From positions 17,233,109-17,297,108 of the forward strand of contig NC_079209.1 in assembly GCF_026745355.1 (NCBI RefSeq): DNA of 64,000 bases, written 5' to 3'. The notes under the pieces are model-generated. The model had not been told where the DNA came from. It saw only the letters and a program-made list of their open reading frames with translations, and searched no databases. Positions 45,211-56,817 of this stretch are shown piece by piece (within the stretch, counting starts at the first letter, position 1; every line of letters begins with the position of its first letter). The translations under genes and the position numbers were made by a program. This DNA comes from Beta vulgaris subsp. vulgaris. Its lineage: Eukaryota > Streptophyta > Magnoliopsida > Caryophyllales > Amaranthaceae.

Positions 45211-45835
45211 TGTTGTAGCCTAAAAATCAAGGGCTACCAAGATGACACGTGGCTTCATCCTAGCCATACATATGGCACATGTTAATGAAAATAAAGTACA
45301 TGGGTCAGAAGATTATGTGGGCTAAAGTACACTCTTTTGATGAAAAAGGTGTACTAAAACCACTCTTATGCCCCAAATCTATACTTAGGCCCAACTAAAA
45401 CCTCTTATACTCCTGTATAAAAGTGAGGTGTGCTAACCAATCAGTACTTGTCACGTGTCACCATATTACTGCTTAGCCAATCAGATGCTCCCAAATTAGG
45501 GTGACATCAAGGTACAACAGTCATTTCAAACAGTATAGATAGTCCTTGAAATCAGTGAAAAGGTACGTTTTTCATAGCATAGTACTGTTATTCTGCCATA
45601 AATTCTATCTCTCTCTACTTTCTCTCTCTAAAAGTTCCTTCATATCCCTGATATCTGACTTAAGCATCGGAGGGGGAAATACCACCCAAACCTCCAGGGT
45701 GGTCCCTTTTTGCAGGTTGCTGGTCAGAAGCCTATACCGGGATCCGAGCCCAATCATTGTTGCACAAATCTCCAAATCAAGAATCCGAAGTTGGGAGTTG
45801 TTTGTATTAGTTTACTAGTTTCATACTACGTAACA
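45211..45835 (+). repeat. 3' LTR of Tat-type element
   Basis: This 625-bp LTR is near-identical to 14061-14684. The TATAAATAG of the 5' LTR reads TATAGATAG here. The duplicated ACTCC follows at 45836. Confidence 0.93.
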
Positions 45836-47597
45836 ACTCCCATCTAGTGCAGTTGATCATAAGTGATATTGAGGAGGGAACTTAGACAGTATCCCAGCTC
45901 AAAAACTTTTGTGCATTCCAAGCTTTTCTGTCCATGACAAAACCTCGAGATCATAATGAATCCCTACCAGGTCATAATTATGAAGCCATGCAAGAGGAAC
46001 TGAATGAGTTCTAGAGGAATATGGTCTGGCATCTTGAGACCAAGCCTAAGAACTAAAAGGTAATTGGGCTTAAATTAGTCTTTAGGAACAAACTAGATAA
46101 ACATGGAATAGTCATAAGGAATAAAGCCACACTAGTGGTTAAAAGGTATAATCAACAAGAAGGTATTTATTTTGATGAAACCTTTGCTCCTGTTGCTAGA
46201 ATAACAGCCATTAGAATTTTGATTGCATTTGCATTTGCTTTTATGGGATTTAGGTTGTACCAAATGGACGTCAAATGTGCTTTCTTAAATGGATAATGGA
46301 AGACGTCTGTGGAACACCCTCCCGGATTTGAAAATCCTGATCTTTCAAACCAAGTCCATAAGCTAAATAAAGCTCTTTATGGGCCGAAACAAGCTCCTAG
46401 ATCTTGGTATGAAAGACTTTCAATTTTTTTTTTTTGCTAAATCAAAGAAATATAATACCAAACTTTTCATAATTACAGACTAAAGAGAAGCCAAGGGAAG
46501 GCAAACCAACTAGGTTGGACTCCCTAACCTAGGGCCTCTAACAACTTTCAGAAAATTTACTTTCACATGAGTTTATAAGAGGTATGTTGATAGGAGCCTA
46601 TTCCTTTGATCTAAAGGAACATACATTCTAGTAGTACAAATTTATATATGCTGATGATATAATCGTTGGTGCTACTAATGAATCTCTATGCAAAAAATTA
46701 GATGATCAAATGAGTAGTGAATTTGAGATGAGCAAGATGGGAGAATTGAACTTCTTTATTGGACTGCAAATCAAGCAAACTGAAAGATGAACAATGATCC
46801 ATCAACAAAAATATGTGAAGGAACTATTTAAGAAGTATGGACTTGAACAACCAAAGACCAACCACACTCCTATAGGATAGGAAAAAGGTTGGATGAGGAT
46901 CAAAGTGGTAAAGTTATAGATCAGAAAAAATATAGAGGTATGATTCGATCTTTACTTTATCTAACTGCTAGTAAACCTGACATTTCTTTTACTGTTGGAT
47001 TATGTTCTAGATTCCAGTCAAATTCGAAGGAATCTCATTTGACAGTAGTCAAAAGAATTCTTAGGTATTTGAAAGGAAGTGATGATCTATGTTTGTTTTA
47101 TCCTCGAAGTAACATCTTTGATCTAGTTATCTATCTAATGTTGACTATGATGGGGACTTGGTAAATCGCAAAAGCACTTCTGGATCGGAATCGCTCAATT
47201 CCTAGGAAGAAGCTTAGTTTCTTAGAGTTCAAAGAAATAAAACATTGTTGCTCTCTCAACAGTTGAAGCTGAGTATGTAGCAGCAGCTGCTTGTTGTTCC
47301 CAGACATTATGGATCAAACAACAGGTACATGACTTTGGCATTAAGTACAAGAGTGTTCCTATTTTTTGTGATAACACAAGTGCTATATGTATTTTCAAGG
47401 ATCCAATACACCATTCTAGAGTCAAGCATATTCATATTAGACATTATTCTTGAAGGATTATGTTGAAAAAGGCTTAGTTAAAGTAGAGTTTTGTCCTACT
47501 GAAAAACAAATTGCATATATCTTGACCAAGCATCTTTCTAGAGAAAGATTTGAAAATATTCGATTGGAACTAGGGATGATGATCAGAATAATCTGAA
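45836..47597 (+). pseudogene. Copia remnant: reverse transcriptase and RNase H
   Basis: This continues the copia protein interrupted at 14060. It reads [94 protein letters not shown], then YADDIIVGATNE (D in place of V in YVDD), [21 protein letters not shown] (46930-47000) and RNase H (EYVAAAACCSQTLWIKQQVHDFG, CDNTSAICIFKDP). Multiple stops and frame changes and a 121-bp retroposon insertion at 46423 show it is long dead. Confidence 0.88.
46423..46543 (-). mobile_element. Short 5'-truncated poly(A) retroposon, TSD ACTTTCA
   Basis: On minus the insert ends ...TTTGATTTAGC plus about 12 A. It is bounded by ACTTTCA at 46416-46422 and 46544-46550, and it interrupts the copia RT reading after YERLS. 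A poly(A) tail plus a 7-bp duplication points to LINE-mediated insertion (a truncated LINE or SINE). Confidence 0.65.
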
Positions 47598-48128
47598 AAT
47601 GTCTTTATAATCGCCCCCCTAAGTAATATTCATCATTAAGTGTGTCCTACAACTTTCATGAATTTTATTCATACACCTTAGTGAAGGTTAGGGACTCGCA
47701 TTAGTCTCATAATATTCCCCTTAGTGTCCTTACTAGTACTTTGAGTAAAAACAGTACTTGTACAACTTAGCTAGAAGTTATCATACGCATGAGTTCAAAT
47801 ATTCTTCATTAATTTTCTTTTATCTTCTTTCATAAGTTTTTATTTTTCTCTTTATTTATTTTTCCAAATTTCTAAATTCTCATTCACATTTCATTCGTTG
47901 CATCAGTTCAAAATATTTAAATGCATGTCCATTGTATTTGAAATATTAAATGTCTAAGAAAAAGGAAAAGCACCACATTAAATGAACCCCCTTTACACAC
48001 GCATAAAGCCTCCCTCTTAAACACCTCCTACCATCATATCATTACTCGCGCCTACTATTCACTCTAAACCATCAAATATCCCAAAACTTCTCATCTTCTC
48101 TCTCTCTTCACAAAAAACCCTAATTTCC
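47598..48128 (+). other. Region between copia RNase H and downstream ORF
   Basis: AT-rich, no ORF. Words such as CATTAAGTGTGTCCTAC and CCCCTTTACACACGC occur. It is equivalent in position to 20190-20840 of the minus-strand Sirevirus. Confidence 0.45.
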
Positions 48129-49450
48129 ATGGCACTGAAACGCTCAAGTACCGAAAGCATCAACCTTCCACATGAGAAACCATCTCCTTTTGTGGAATAT
48201 GACAAAAGTGACAACAAAACTGAGCACTCTAGCCAAGCATCATCTGCATGCAAAGAAAAAACACCACAAAATAGAACACTCTTCCAAGACAATGGAAGAC
48301 GAAATTAATGAAGAGGAAGAAGTTGTAAGGGAAATTAAAATTCCCACAAACAGAGGTAAGAAATCGAAATCATCAAAGTTTTTGATTGGGTTTTGTGTTG
48401 ATTTGGGATGGTGTAAGAAAGTAAAATGGGACAATTTCTTGAGATTGTCAAATTTCAAAAGTGGTCAAATATTTTGTACATAGATGAGGACTGAATTTTA
48501 AATTGAGTGAACATAAATTGGTAAGGTTTGGTGAACATAAACCCTCATCTATGTACAAAGATGTTACTTCGAATGGATTATTCTAAATTTGAAATTTAGA
48601 ATAAAATTCAGTCATTTTGTCCTCATATTCTAAATTTGAAAATTCAAATGGATTATGCATAAGTGTTGTCGGGGGAAATTTGGTAAGGTTTGGTGAACAT
48701 AAATTGAGTGAGTGGTTCAGTGTACCTGCTGTTGGGTACAAGGAATACGTAAAGGGGAAAGCAAAATTAAATGTGGCAGGGACAACAAATGTAAAAATTT
48801 AAAATTTTTATGGTGGTCATCCCTCTGACCTTTCTATGGACCAGAAAGATCTCAACCCTTTTCACAAGTTCCTCTTCCAATTAGTTTGGCGGTTCCTTGT
48901 TCCTCGTACCTCCAAAAAAATCCAAGCCAATCTTCTTGATCTCCCTCTCATATAATGTTTAGCCAATAACATTCATATCAAGCTCTTTGCATTGATTATA
49001 ACTCACCTTACCCATTGTACAACACACAAGAATCGCATTGGTTATGGAAACCTCATTTCCATAATCTTAAAAAAATGCAACATAAAACTCCCCTCTAAAC
49101 CATCTTTTGAACTAGAAACCAAGAACTATGTAACAAAAGATGCCCTCTTAAGACTTAGCTTAAGGGTCTAATGGGGGTGTGCCAGGGTATGAGGTTGAGG
49201 AAGTTAAGGTGAAGCAAGGTGGAGAAGGAGGTTGAACCAACTGGAAAAAGGAAGAGAGAAGAAGACATAGAATCTAGGGTCAAGCAATTTGTCCGGAAGA
49301 GTCAGAGATAGGCAGAACCCAGGAGGAACCCGGTTAGTGGGATCATGATTGACCTGCAGGAGGATCCAGTTCCTTAAGGAGCATCTTCTCAAGCTGTGGA
49401 TTTTCCTCTCCTGTCTACTGATGGTATTTATGGTTTGTTAAAGGAGATTC
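48129..49450 (+). pseudogene. Downstream env-like/plant transposon ORF of copia remnant
   Basis: ATG 48129 gives MALKRSSTESINLPHEKPSPFVEYDK..., a Ser/Lys/Pro-rich start like that at 20187. Further pieces in shifting frames are LIGFCVDLGWCKKVKWDNFLRL (about 48380-48450), GNLVRFGEHKLSEWFSVPAVGYKEYVKGK (48670-48760) and DQKDLNPFHKFLFQLVWRFLVPR with KIQANLLDLPL (48838-48950). Layout and wording match the minus-strand Sirevirus ORF, so both belong to one family. There is a near-duplicate AAATTGGTAAGGTTTGGTGAACATAAA at about 48513 and 48678. Function unknown. Confidence 0.5.
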
Positions 49451-50118
49451 AAGCTTCTATTTCACTATTGGAAACAAGGGTGCAAGCTTTAGAGGCTAGA
49501 ATTGTTCAACAAGTTGTTCAGCATGATTAGCTTCTTCAAGCTATGAACAATGGAGCCTCCAACATCTGCACCAAAATTGATTTTGTTGCTGCCTCCTTTC
49601 CCATCCATGAACTTCCCAGATCCCAGTCTCTCCTAATAAAGACTTTTGATTTCATTTTATTTTAGGATTGTATAATTTTTGAACAAATTGCATCTCACTT
49701 TCTTTTGCTTCTTTTTCTTGTGGTATCATAAGAAATTTATGAACAACCTATGCATTCTCTTCTAATCCAATCTTCTTATTATTTGATCATTTGAACTCTG
49801 TTCCTAATATACTTATGCTTTGTTATGCTTGTTCCTGTTTTTCTTACTTTTGGCATGTTTGGATGGCTAATATTATGAGATGATATGTTAGAGCTACTTG
49901 TCTTGATTTTAAGATTGTTGACTCTACTAGTGTTGCAGGTTCACTACTTAGTTTTGATGATGACAAAAAGGGAAAGATATGTTTTCTGACTTTTTCTTAG
50001 TCCTTGTTGCTTTTCTTGATGATCTTGTCTCATCCCAAGTCACAATTTAGAGTCTTAGAGTTTTCAACTAAATTTCTTATTTCTTTCTTTTCTTAATTTT
50101 GCCAACATTTGGCATCAT
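49451..50118 (+). other. Coiled-coil-like tail and 3' untranslated part of copia remnant
   Basis: A weak coding-like piece, LLKEIQASISLLETRVQALEARIVQQ (49438-49515), resembles a heptad coiled coil and probably ends the env-like ORF. The rest to the PPT is T-rich with no further gene. Confidence 0.45.
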
Positions 50119-50134
50119 AAAAAAGGGGGAATAT
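50119..50134 (+). other. Polypurine tract of copia remnant
   Basis: AAAAAAGGGGGAATAT directly precedes TGTTGTATTCACTG, the start of the 3' LTR. A TTTGGCATCAT stretch just upstream is also typical of Sirevirus 3' ends. Confidence 0.8.
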
Positions 50135-51652
50135 TGTTGTATTCACTGATTTAATGATGGCAAATAATTTTATTGAGTCTAGGAAAATAATTGTTTAACT
50201 TAGAATTTATTTTTACATTAGTTCATATTCTTTTGAGAATGATTTATTGAATTGTAACATGTGGAGAAATGGTTATGAGTTTAACTTAATCAAGTTATTT
50301 TACTAAATTAGTACATATGCTCGAAACATTATATGCTTTGAGTTAACCTAATAATATGGAATATTATTTTGAATAAAATAAATTTCATGATATTTGTTGG
50401 AGTATGTGTTTGTTGTTATTCTACAGGTTGATGAAATGCAATAACAAACTGGGCTTTAATGAAGGAAACGCAAATCAGGTTGCAGTTCCTAGGTTCTAAG
50501 GAGACTGGAAACTGTCTGGCTTGTCAGCTCCTAGAATCCAGAAGATTTAACTAACTCCCAAATATTCAGCCTCAACAACAAACTTCACGCTGAACATGGA
50601 GTGATGACTGATTGTACGTGGAGTTAGGCTCTGTTTGGGGAAGCATTTCAGGTGACTTAAATGATAAGGTGCTACAATTTTAAGTCACCTTATATGATTA
50701 GTGGTGTTTGGTGGAGGAACTTAAATAAAATTTAAGTCCAAAAATTGACTGAAATTGAGTTGGAGTAAAATATAGCTTCTGAGATCAGGTGCTGAATTTT
50801 TTTTTTATTATTATTTTCTTGTTATCTTTTTAAGCCTAAAAAGATATTTTCTTTTTTTTTGTTTTTAAGTCTAAAAAGATATTTCAGCTACAGCCATAAA
50901 TAATATTACCAAATAGGTTATGCAATCTGCTAGCTTATCAGTTTCAGCACCTTAACAGTTTCAGCTGCTACCTAATTAGTTTCAGCCACCTTATCAGTTT
51001 CAGCTCCATTTCAGTTAGTTTTGCCAAACATAGCCTTAGTGGGAGAAGATCATGGATAAAATGGCTACATCAACGGATAGATCATGGGCCACTTAGAAAA
51101 CCCATGTTTATGTAGTGAAGCAAAAATAGGAGCTGCTGAGATATGCTATATATAGCTCAATAAAGAATCAGAATAAACGAACAACTTTCCAGATTTATTG
51201 TCTTCTTTGTAAGAAAGTTTATTTCAGTTTTAATACTCTTCAAAGCATCTTGTAATACTTTTGAGTGTTGGGTGAGTGAGATTTAGAGAACAAAATCTTG
51301 TAATCAAGAGTGCGAAAGAGAAAGAGAGATAAAGGAGAGAAGACTTTGAGTGAAGTCAAGTGAGGAACGTCACGTGTTCAGGGGGCACAAGGTGACTGGA
51401 AACTGGTTCCTAGAGAAACTGAGTGAGGATTGATTTATTATAAGTTGTAATAACTGTTATGAATAAAAGAGCAAGGTTTCTTCCTAAAGAATTGAGGAAG
51501 AGAACCTTGTTAAAAGGATCTTCTTGTGTTCTTCATTATTATCTATTCTCTTCATTAGCTTTCAAGTTTTATTCCGCGCAAAAAGTTCGCAAATCTCCAC
51601 AACTACAATTCACCGCTCTTGTAGTTGATCTAGTGTTTATATTAGACTATCA
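50135..51652 (+). repeat. 3' LTR of copia remnant (no 5' partner in window)
   Basis: It starts TGTTGTATTCACTG after the PPT. TATATATAG at 51147-51155 with AATAAAGAATCAG just after looks like an LTR core promoter. The exact end is uncertain; I place it near 51652 (...GACTATCA). The 5' LTR is missing because the element is truncated at 13290. A 409-bp MITE is inserted at 50627. Confidence 0.7.
50627..51035. mobile_element. Tourist-like MITE, TSD TTA
   Basis: The ends are GGCTCTGTTTGG and the inverse of GGCTATGTTTGG, flanked by TTA at 50624-50626 and 51036-51038. The 3-bp TTA duplication favours PIF/Harbinger over hAT. The interior has short inverted words (AAGTCACCTTA, CAGTTTCAGC repeats) and no ORF. 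Confidence 0.75.
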
Positions 51653-51827
51653 ATACTCATATGTATTACTCCAATATTAAGTAATTTTGGAAAACTTGTC
51701 GCCTTTCTTAAAGTATTAATGCTTTATGACTAAATAATTTTCTAGTATTCGCTTACTAGAATAAAGTGGAGGAGACGGGATAGAATGAGGAAATAGTTAG
51801 TGATCTACTTCATTGATTATCTTCCAG

Positions 51828-53654
51828 GTGCTTTTTGGGGATATGGGAACAGGAAAAACAATCTTAGTTTTGAGATTTGTTAAAGGCCAATTCTTTGATT
51901 ATCAGGTTACCCTCTTAAACAACTCCATACACTTGATATCGAGTAGCAATCCTGTTCTTGCTAGTTGATTACAAATGATTACTAATTTAGTGATTGCATA
52001 ACCTTCAGGGAATCAACAATTGGTGCAGCATTTTTCACTGAGGTCTTGTCCTTAGATAACACAATTGTTAAGCTTGATATATGGGACACTGCTGGACAAG
52101 AACGATACCACAACTTAGCTCCTATGTACTACTGCGGTGCAGCTGCAGCTATTGTCGTCTATAACATTACTAGCGCGGTAATTGTCGGACAAAGTAGCAG
52201 GGCCATCTAAAGAGTCTTCAACGTAGCCAACATTTTTTTTAAAAAAAAACCTCTAAAGTTGAAGCCAGAAAATGTTCTATGTAGTCCATATAGGAAAAAC
52301 AGAAGCCACTATTTTTCACTCTCATGTGCGTCATTTCTCATTTTTGTGGTCACTGACTATTGACATTAGGATGGCCATGATGGACGAATAATGGATAATC
52401 ACTTAATGTATTACCTCTTTCATGGTTATTGCTTCATTATATGTTGATAGTCCTGTTTACTAAGTAATCTCTTGTGTAGTTTTCAATACATATTCATAAG
52501 CTTGATGTGATTATGTATTTTAAGAACAAATCTGATTCCATGAAACCTGGTTTTTGGTTTAGGAATCATTTGAGAAAGCCAAAAGATGGACACGAGAATT
52601 GCAGAAGCAAGGTAACAACAATTATGCCATTTCATGTCAGATTTTCAACTTACAAAGGTTGCACATATAAGCATTATGATTAGTTCATTTTAATTTTTAA
52701 CAGTTTGTTTTCTTTTCCACACAACCAACAAGTCCTCATATGTTCACTGCATTGGTTGGGAACAAGGCAGACCTTGATGAGAAGAGGGAAGTCGATAACG
52801 AGGTATACTAGCTATATTTTGACAATACTTAAAAAATTGTGTTGATATTATGCATATCCCGGGATAGAGGGATTACTTAAAACCAACTTATAGGAATGTA
52901 CTGAATTAAGCTATAGCAAAGTTCTTATTTAGAGGTTACTATTCCGAGAGCCAACTCTACATAAAGCTGCTTAGTGAAACAACCACAACTGTATGAAATA
53001 AGACGTGCTAATTAATCAGTTGCATTGATGTCTTTATCCTTTAAATAAATCGTGGATGATTCCTGGGTGGTTTTTATCAATTATATAACCATGAAAATCA
53101 AAAGATATTATTGGAGTTTGGACGGCTAGATTTACGTGCCAACCCATAAATTACCATAAAATGGCACTTCTCTTTCTCAAAGCCTTACTAAGACAAGTCA
53201 GAATATTGTAACATCGACCTTTCTCGTAAGAAACATATACTTGCAACTGCAGTAAGATTGAGACAATACTCAATACATTTGTTGTTAATAAATAATAATA
53301 TAGCTAAAGGATCTTAATGAGACCGATAACTTTGCAGGTAGCTGAACAATATGCTAAAAAGAACGGGTTGCATTTCTTTGAAACATCTGCTAAAACTGAA
53401 CAGATCAATAAACTCTTTTATGAAACAAGTTACTTCTCTACACTCTTTAAGCAGACAGAAAATTCAAGGTGCATCCTCTTCAACTTAATTCAAGGCTAAT
53501 TAGGTGTAAATATAAGTGTATTACTATCTGTATATTCATAAAGATGTTCGGTCTTCCAGCAACGACATTGGCAAGAACTTGTTCACCACGTGCAAGTGGA
53601 ATGAAATTGGAGAACAGTCGAGAAGGAAGAGGGACATTTTGTTGCTTCAATTGA
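51828..53654 (+). pseudogene. Rab5-type small GTPase, 5'-truncated
   Basis: Six exons can be read: 51828-51905 (VLFGDMGTGKTILVLRF, P-loop), 52009-52177 (STIGAAFF switch [11 protein letters not shown] switch [11 protein letters not shown]), 52563-52611 (ESFEKAKRWTRELQKQ), 52733-52802 (ALVGNKADLDEKREV, G4 motif), 53338-53424 (YAKKNGLHFFETSAKT, G5 motif) and 53560-53654 (SGMKLENSREGRGTFCCFN, C-terminal CC prenylation motif). This is the plant RHA1/ARA7 (RabF2) pattern of endosomal trafficking GTPases. The exon with the start codon is absent; copia debris ends about 175 bp upstream. Exon 2 has one extra base and exon 4 lacks one at the junctions, so I call it a pseudogene unless these are sequence errors. 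YYRG reads YYCG. Confidence 0.78.
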
Positions 53655-53774
53655 TAGAATGCTCAGTTCATTGTATGTACTTGATCCATTTCGAAAGTTA
53701 TCTTTTTATCCTGACAAGCTTTGATGTTTAGACTTTTAATTCATGCTATTTGTACAAGTGTGGAAAAATAATTG
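53655..53774 (+). other. 3' flank of Rab5-like locus
   Basis: AT-rich DNA following the stop; probably 3'UTR. It is ended by the Ale-like copia LTR at 53775. Confidence 0.4.
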
Positions 53775-53907
53775 TGTTAACCTAAAGTAGGTTAACCCTG
53801 ACATTCAATATATATAGTGTTTACAATACATACCTATGACTTAGTAAAATACCATTCTACCCTTTACATATAATATTATCTCTTTACATATAATATTATC
53901 CAATACA
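53775..53907 (-). repeat. 3' LTR and PPT of Ale-like copia
   Basis: A short LTR with TG...CA ends. It contains TTACATATAATATTATC twice in tandem (53864-53900). The adjoining minus-strand purine tract is AAAGACTGAGGGGG. Confidence 0.7.
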
Positions 53908-55232
53908 CCCCCTCAGTCTTTACGGGGTGAAACAACGGATAGATTGGTACGATGTTTAGTAAACAAGTCAATAGATAGGCCCTTAGTAAAAATGTCTGCA
54001 ACATGAGACTCTGTAGGAACATGTCGAACAATAAGACCTCCATTGGCAACCATTTCTCGAACAAAGTGATAGTCAACATCGATATGTTTGCTACGATCAT
54101 GATGAACTGGATTAGCAGTGAGATAATTAGCAGAGACATTGTCGCAATAGACAATCACAGAACGACGGAGAAAATGGCCAATGTCAGCAAGAAGTTGCTT
54201 GAGCCAAATAGTTTCTGCAGCGGTGTAGGCAACGACCCTGTATTCAGCTTCAATGGAGGATTTGGAGACCATAGGTTGCTTTTTAGAACGCCAGGAAATT
54301 TAATTCTTCCCAAGAAAAACAGCATAGCCAGTAGTAGAACGCCGTGTATCAGGATATCTTGCCCAATCTGCATCAGAATAGGCAATAACAATAGTAGGAG
54401 AACTGCTGCTATATAAATAAAGTCTATAATCCAGAGTGCCCTGCAGATATCTGAAAATTCTTTTCTCAGCATGAAGGTGAGTAGTACGAGGAGCATGCAT
54501 AAACTGAGACACCATATTAACAGCATAAGCAATATCAGGATGAGTCATAGTTAAGTACTGCAATGCACCAACCATACTACGATAATCTGTGAGATAAGCA
54601 AGAAGTTCTCCATCAAGCAAAGACAATGTTACTCTAGAGACAACAGTAGTGGTAACGGGTTTAACAGTATGAAGATGAAATTTACGAAGTAAATCAGAAA
54701 CATACTTATGTTGGGACAAAAACAAACCAGAGGAAGTACGCACAACCTGCACACCTAAGAAATAATGAAGATCCCCTAAATCCTTCATAGCAAATTGAGA
54801 AGAAAGGACATATATGAATTTGGCAACAAGAGAAGGACTACTACCAGTAAGGACAATGTCATCAACATATAATAGAAGAATAATGAGATGACCACGATAT
54901 TTGAGAGTGAACATAGAAGTGTCACAACTACTGCACTTGAAACCAATAGATAAAAGAAAGTTGCTAAACCTGGAGAACCAAGCTCTAGGAGCCTGTTTCA
55001 AACCATAAATGGAATTACGGAGACGACAAATATGAGTAGGTTTAGATGGATGAATAAAATCCGGAGGTTGACGCATATAAACCTCTTCATTAAGGAAACC
55101 ATGAAGAAATGCATTTTTGACATCTAACTGACGAATAGACCATTTAAGAGAAACAACAACAATAAGAACCAAGCGAACAATAGTAGGTTTAACAACATGA
55201 CTAAAGGTTTCAAAGTAATCAATACATGCCTG
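53908..55232 (-). pseudogene. RT C-terminal part and RNase H of Ale-like copia
   Basis: Minus frame 55172-54300 contains RQLDVKNAFLHGFLNEEVYM, NSIYGLKQAPRAWFSRF, LLLYVDDIVLTGSSP (intact YVDD), MKDLGDLHYFLGVQV and YSDADWARYPDTRRSTTGYAVFLG. The RNase H follows in 54272-53913 (SSIEAEYRVVAYTAAETIWLKQLL, CDNVSANYLTANPVHHDRSKHIDVDYHFVRE). A frame change near 54290 separates them. The upstream part is in the same frame, broken only by a TAG at 55233-55235. Confidence 0.92.
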
Positions 55233-56687
55233 CTAGTGATTGTCAAAAACAAGTTTGGCTTTGAACCGCTCCACAGAACCGTCAGAATGATATTTAATCC
55301 TGTAAACCCACTTACAACCAAGTAGATTCTTATCATAGTTGCGAGGTACCAACTCCCATGTGTCATTTTTAATCAAAGAATTATATTCATCTAACATAGC
55401 TTGACGCCAACGTGAGTCTTTAGAAGCTTGTTTGAAATTAGTAGGTTCAGACTCAACAATTTCAGTGTTTAAGTTCATTAAGACACGTGGTTTAGACACT
55501 CCATCTTTAAGACGGGTAACCATGGGGTGGTGGTTCACACCACGGTTAGATGGTTGAGGCGTGGAGGAAGGGGAAGACAGAGACACTTGACTAGGAAGAC
55601 GAGGAGAGCCGGCAGCATCGCTTGGCGAGCTAGGAAGCACACGGTGCCCAGCAGGCGGGACAGACGAAGCATGAGGGGATAGGGGGGAGGTTGACGACAC
55701 GGATGGGCGAGCAGCGAGAGACGACGCGGAAGCGTACATGTCCGGGGCTGCGGGAGGCGATGGGCCAGCGCTCGGAGCTGGCGACGCAACATGCGTCAGA
55801 GAGGACCGAGCAACAGGAGACGACACACCGTCGTGCGTGTCTGATGCCGCAGACCGAGCAGACGCAAGAAGAGGGGAATGGGCGGGGGTCGATTGTGCCA
55901 CTTGAGTCGTCGAGCCAGACGACGCAGAGGAGCCATGAGCAACATTGGTTAAAGGCCAGTCAAAGGTCAGGACCAAAGGTGAAGTGTAAGGCACACGAGA
56001 CTCAGAGCCAACTAAAGCACGATACGGGAATTTATGTTCATGAAAAAGAACATGACGACTTGTGTAGACTTTCTTGGTAGTAGGATCAAAACAACGATAC
56101 CCTTTATATTCCAATGCATATCCAAGAAAAACACATGTTTTCGATTTAGGTTGCTTTTTGTGATTTTTAGAGTTCAGAAACAAAGGAAAGCATTCACATC
56201 CAAATGTTTTCAAAAATTGATAGGAAGGAGGACGATGAAATAATTTTTCAAAAGGAGAAACACCCCCTAAAATCGAGCTGAGTAATCTATTGATAGTGTA
56301 AATGGCAGTATATGATGCATGAACCCGAAATTCCGCAGGAAAGTCAAAATGAATAATCATAGTACGAGCCATTTCAATGTTGTGACGATGTTGGCGTTCT
56401 GCAACACCGTTTTGAGCTGGAGTATGGGGACAAGATTTTTGAAAAATAATACCATTGTCAGAAAAATGTTGAAGAAGAGGAGAATTATCAAATTCCCTTC
56501 CTCCATCACTTTGAAATATTTTAATTTTGCTATTAACAAGGTTTTCAACCATTTTTTGAAACATGAGGAATTGAGAATAAGCTTTCGATTTGCGACGTAA
56601 AGGATAAATCCAGGAATAGCGCGAAAAATCATCAACAAACACAACATAATAGCGAAATAACTGATTTGACAAAACAGAAGATTGCAA
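55233..56687 (-). pseudogene. Integrase and RT N-terminus of Ale-like copia
   Basis: A 484-codon frame. The integrase core shows all three catalytic residues: VDDFSRYSW, QSDGGREFD and NGVAERQHR. GCECFPLFLNSKNHKKQPKSKTCVFLGY and a Ser/Pro/Ala-rich linker (GC-rich, about 55550-55930) follow, then the RT start DEYNSLIKNDTWELVPR and LGCKWVYRIKYHSDGSVERFKAKLV. It ends at TAG, beyond which the same frame continues into RT. Confidence 0.92.
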
Positions 56688-56817
56688 AAGATCACTATGA
56701 ATTTTATATAATGGATATGTAGAAATATGTTCAACATAATCAAAAGGTAAACGATGTATTTTTCCCAGCTTACATCCTACACAATCATCATGAAACTTAG
56801 AGGTACATGTGATGTAT

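Larger units (their letters stand above)
14061..45835 (+). mobile_element. Tat-type Ty3/gypsy retrotransposon, TSD ACTCC, twice interrupted
   Basis: LTRs at 14061-14684 and 45211-45835 are near-identical, and ACTCC flanks the element on both sides (14056-14060 and 45836-45840). Removing the Sirevirus (16273-27250) and the CACTA transposon (29759-41479), each with its duplication, leaves about 9.07 kb. The order is LTR, PBS, gag, PR, RT, RNase H, second RNase H, integrase, antisense ORF, PPT, LTR. The dual RNase H and antisense ORF mark the Tat lineage. It inserted into the RT linker of a copia remnant that resumes at 45836. Confidence 0.93.

Noticed and set aside
54003..56600. Plus-strand ORFs across the Ale-like copia
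   Set aside because: Shadows of the well-supported minus-strand pol frames.
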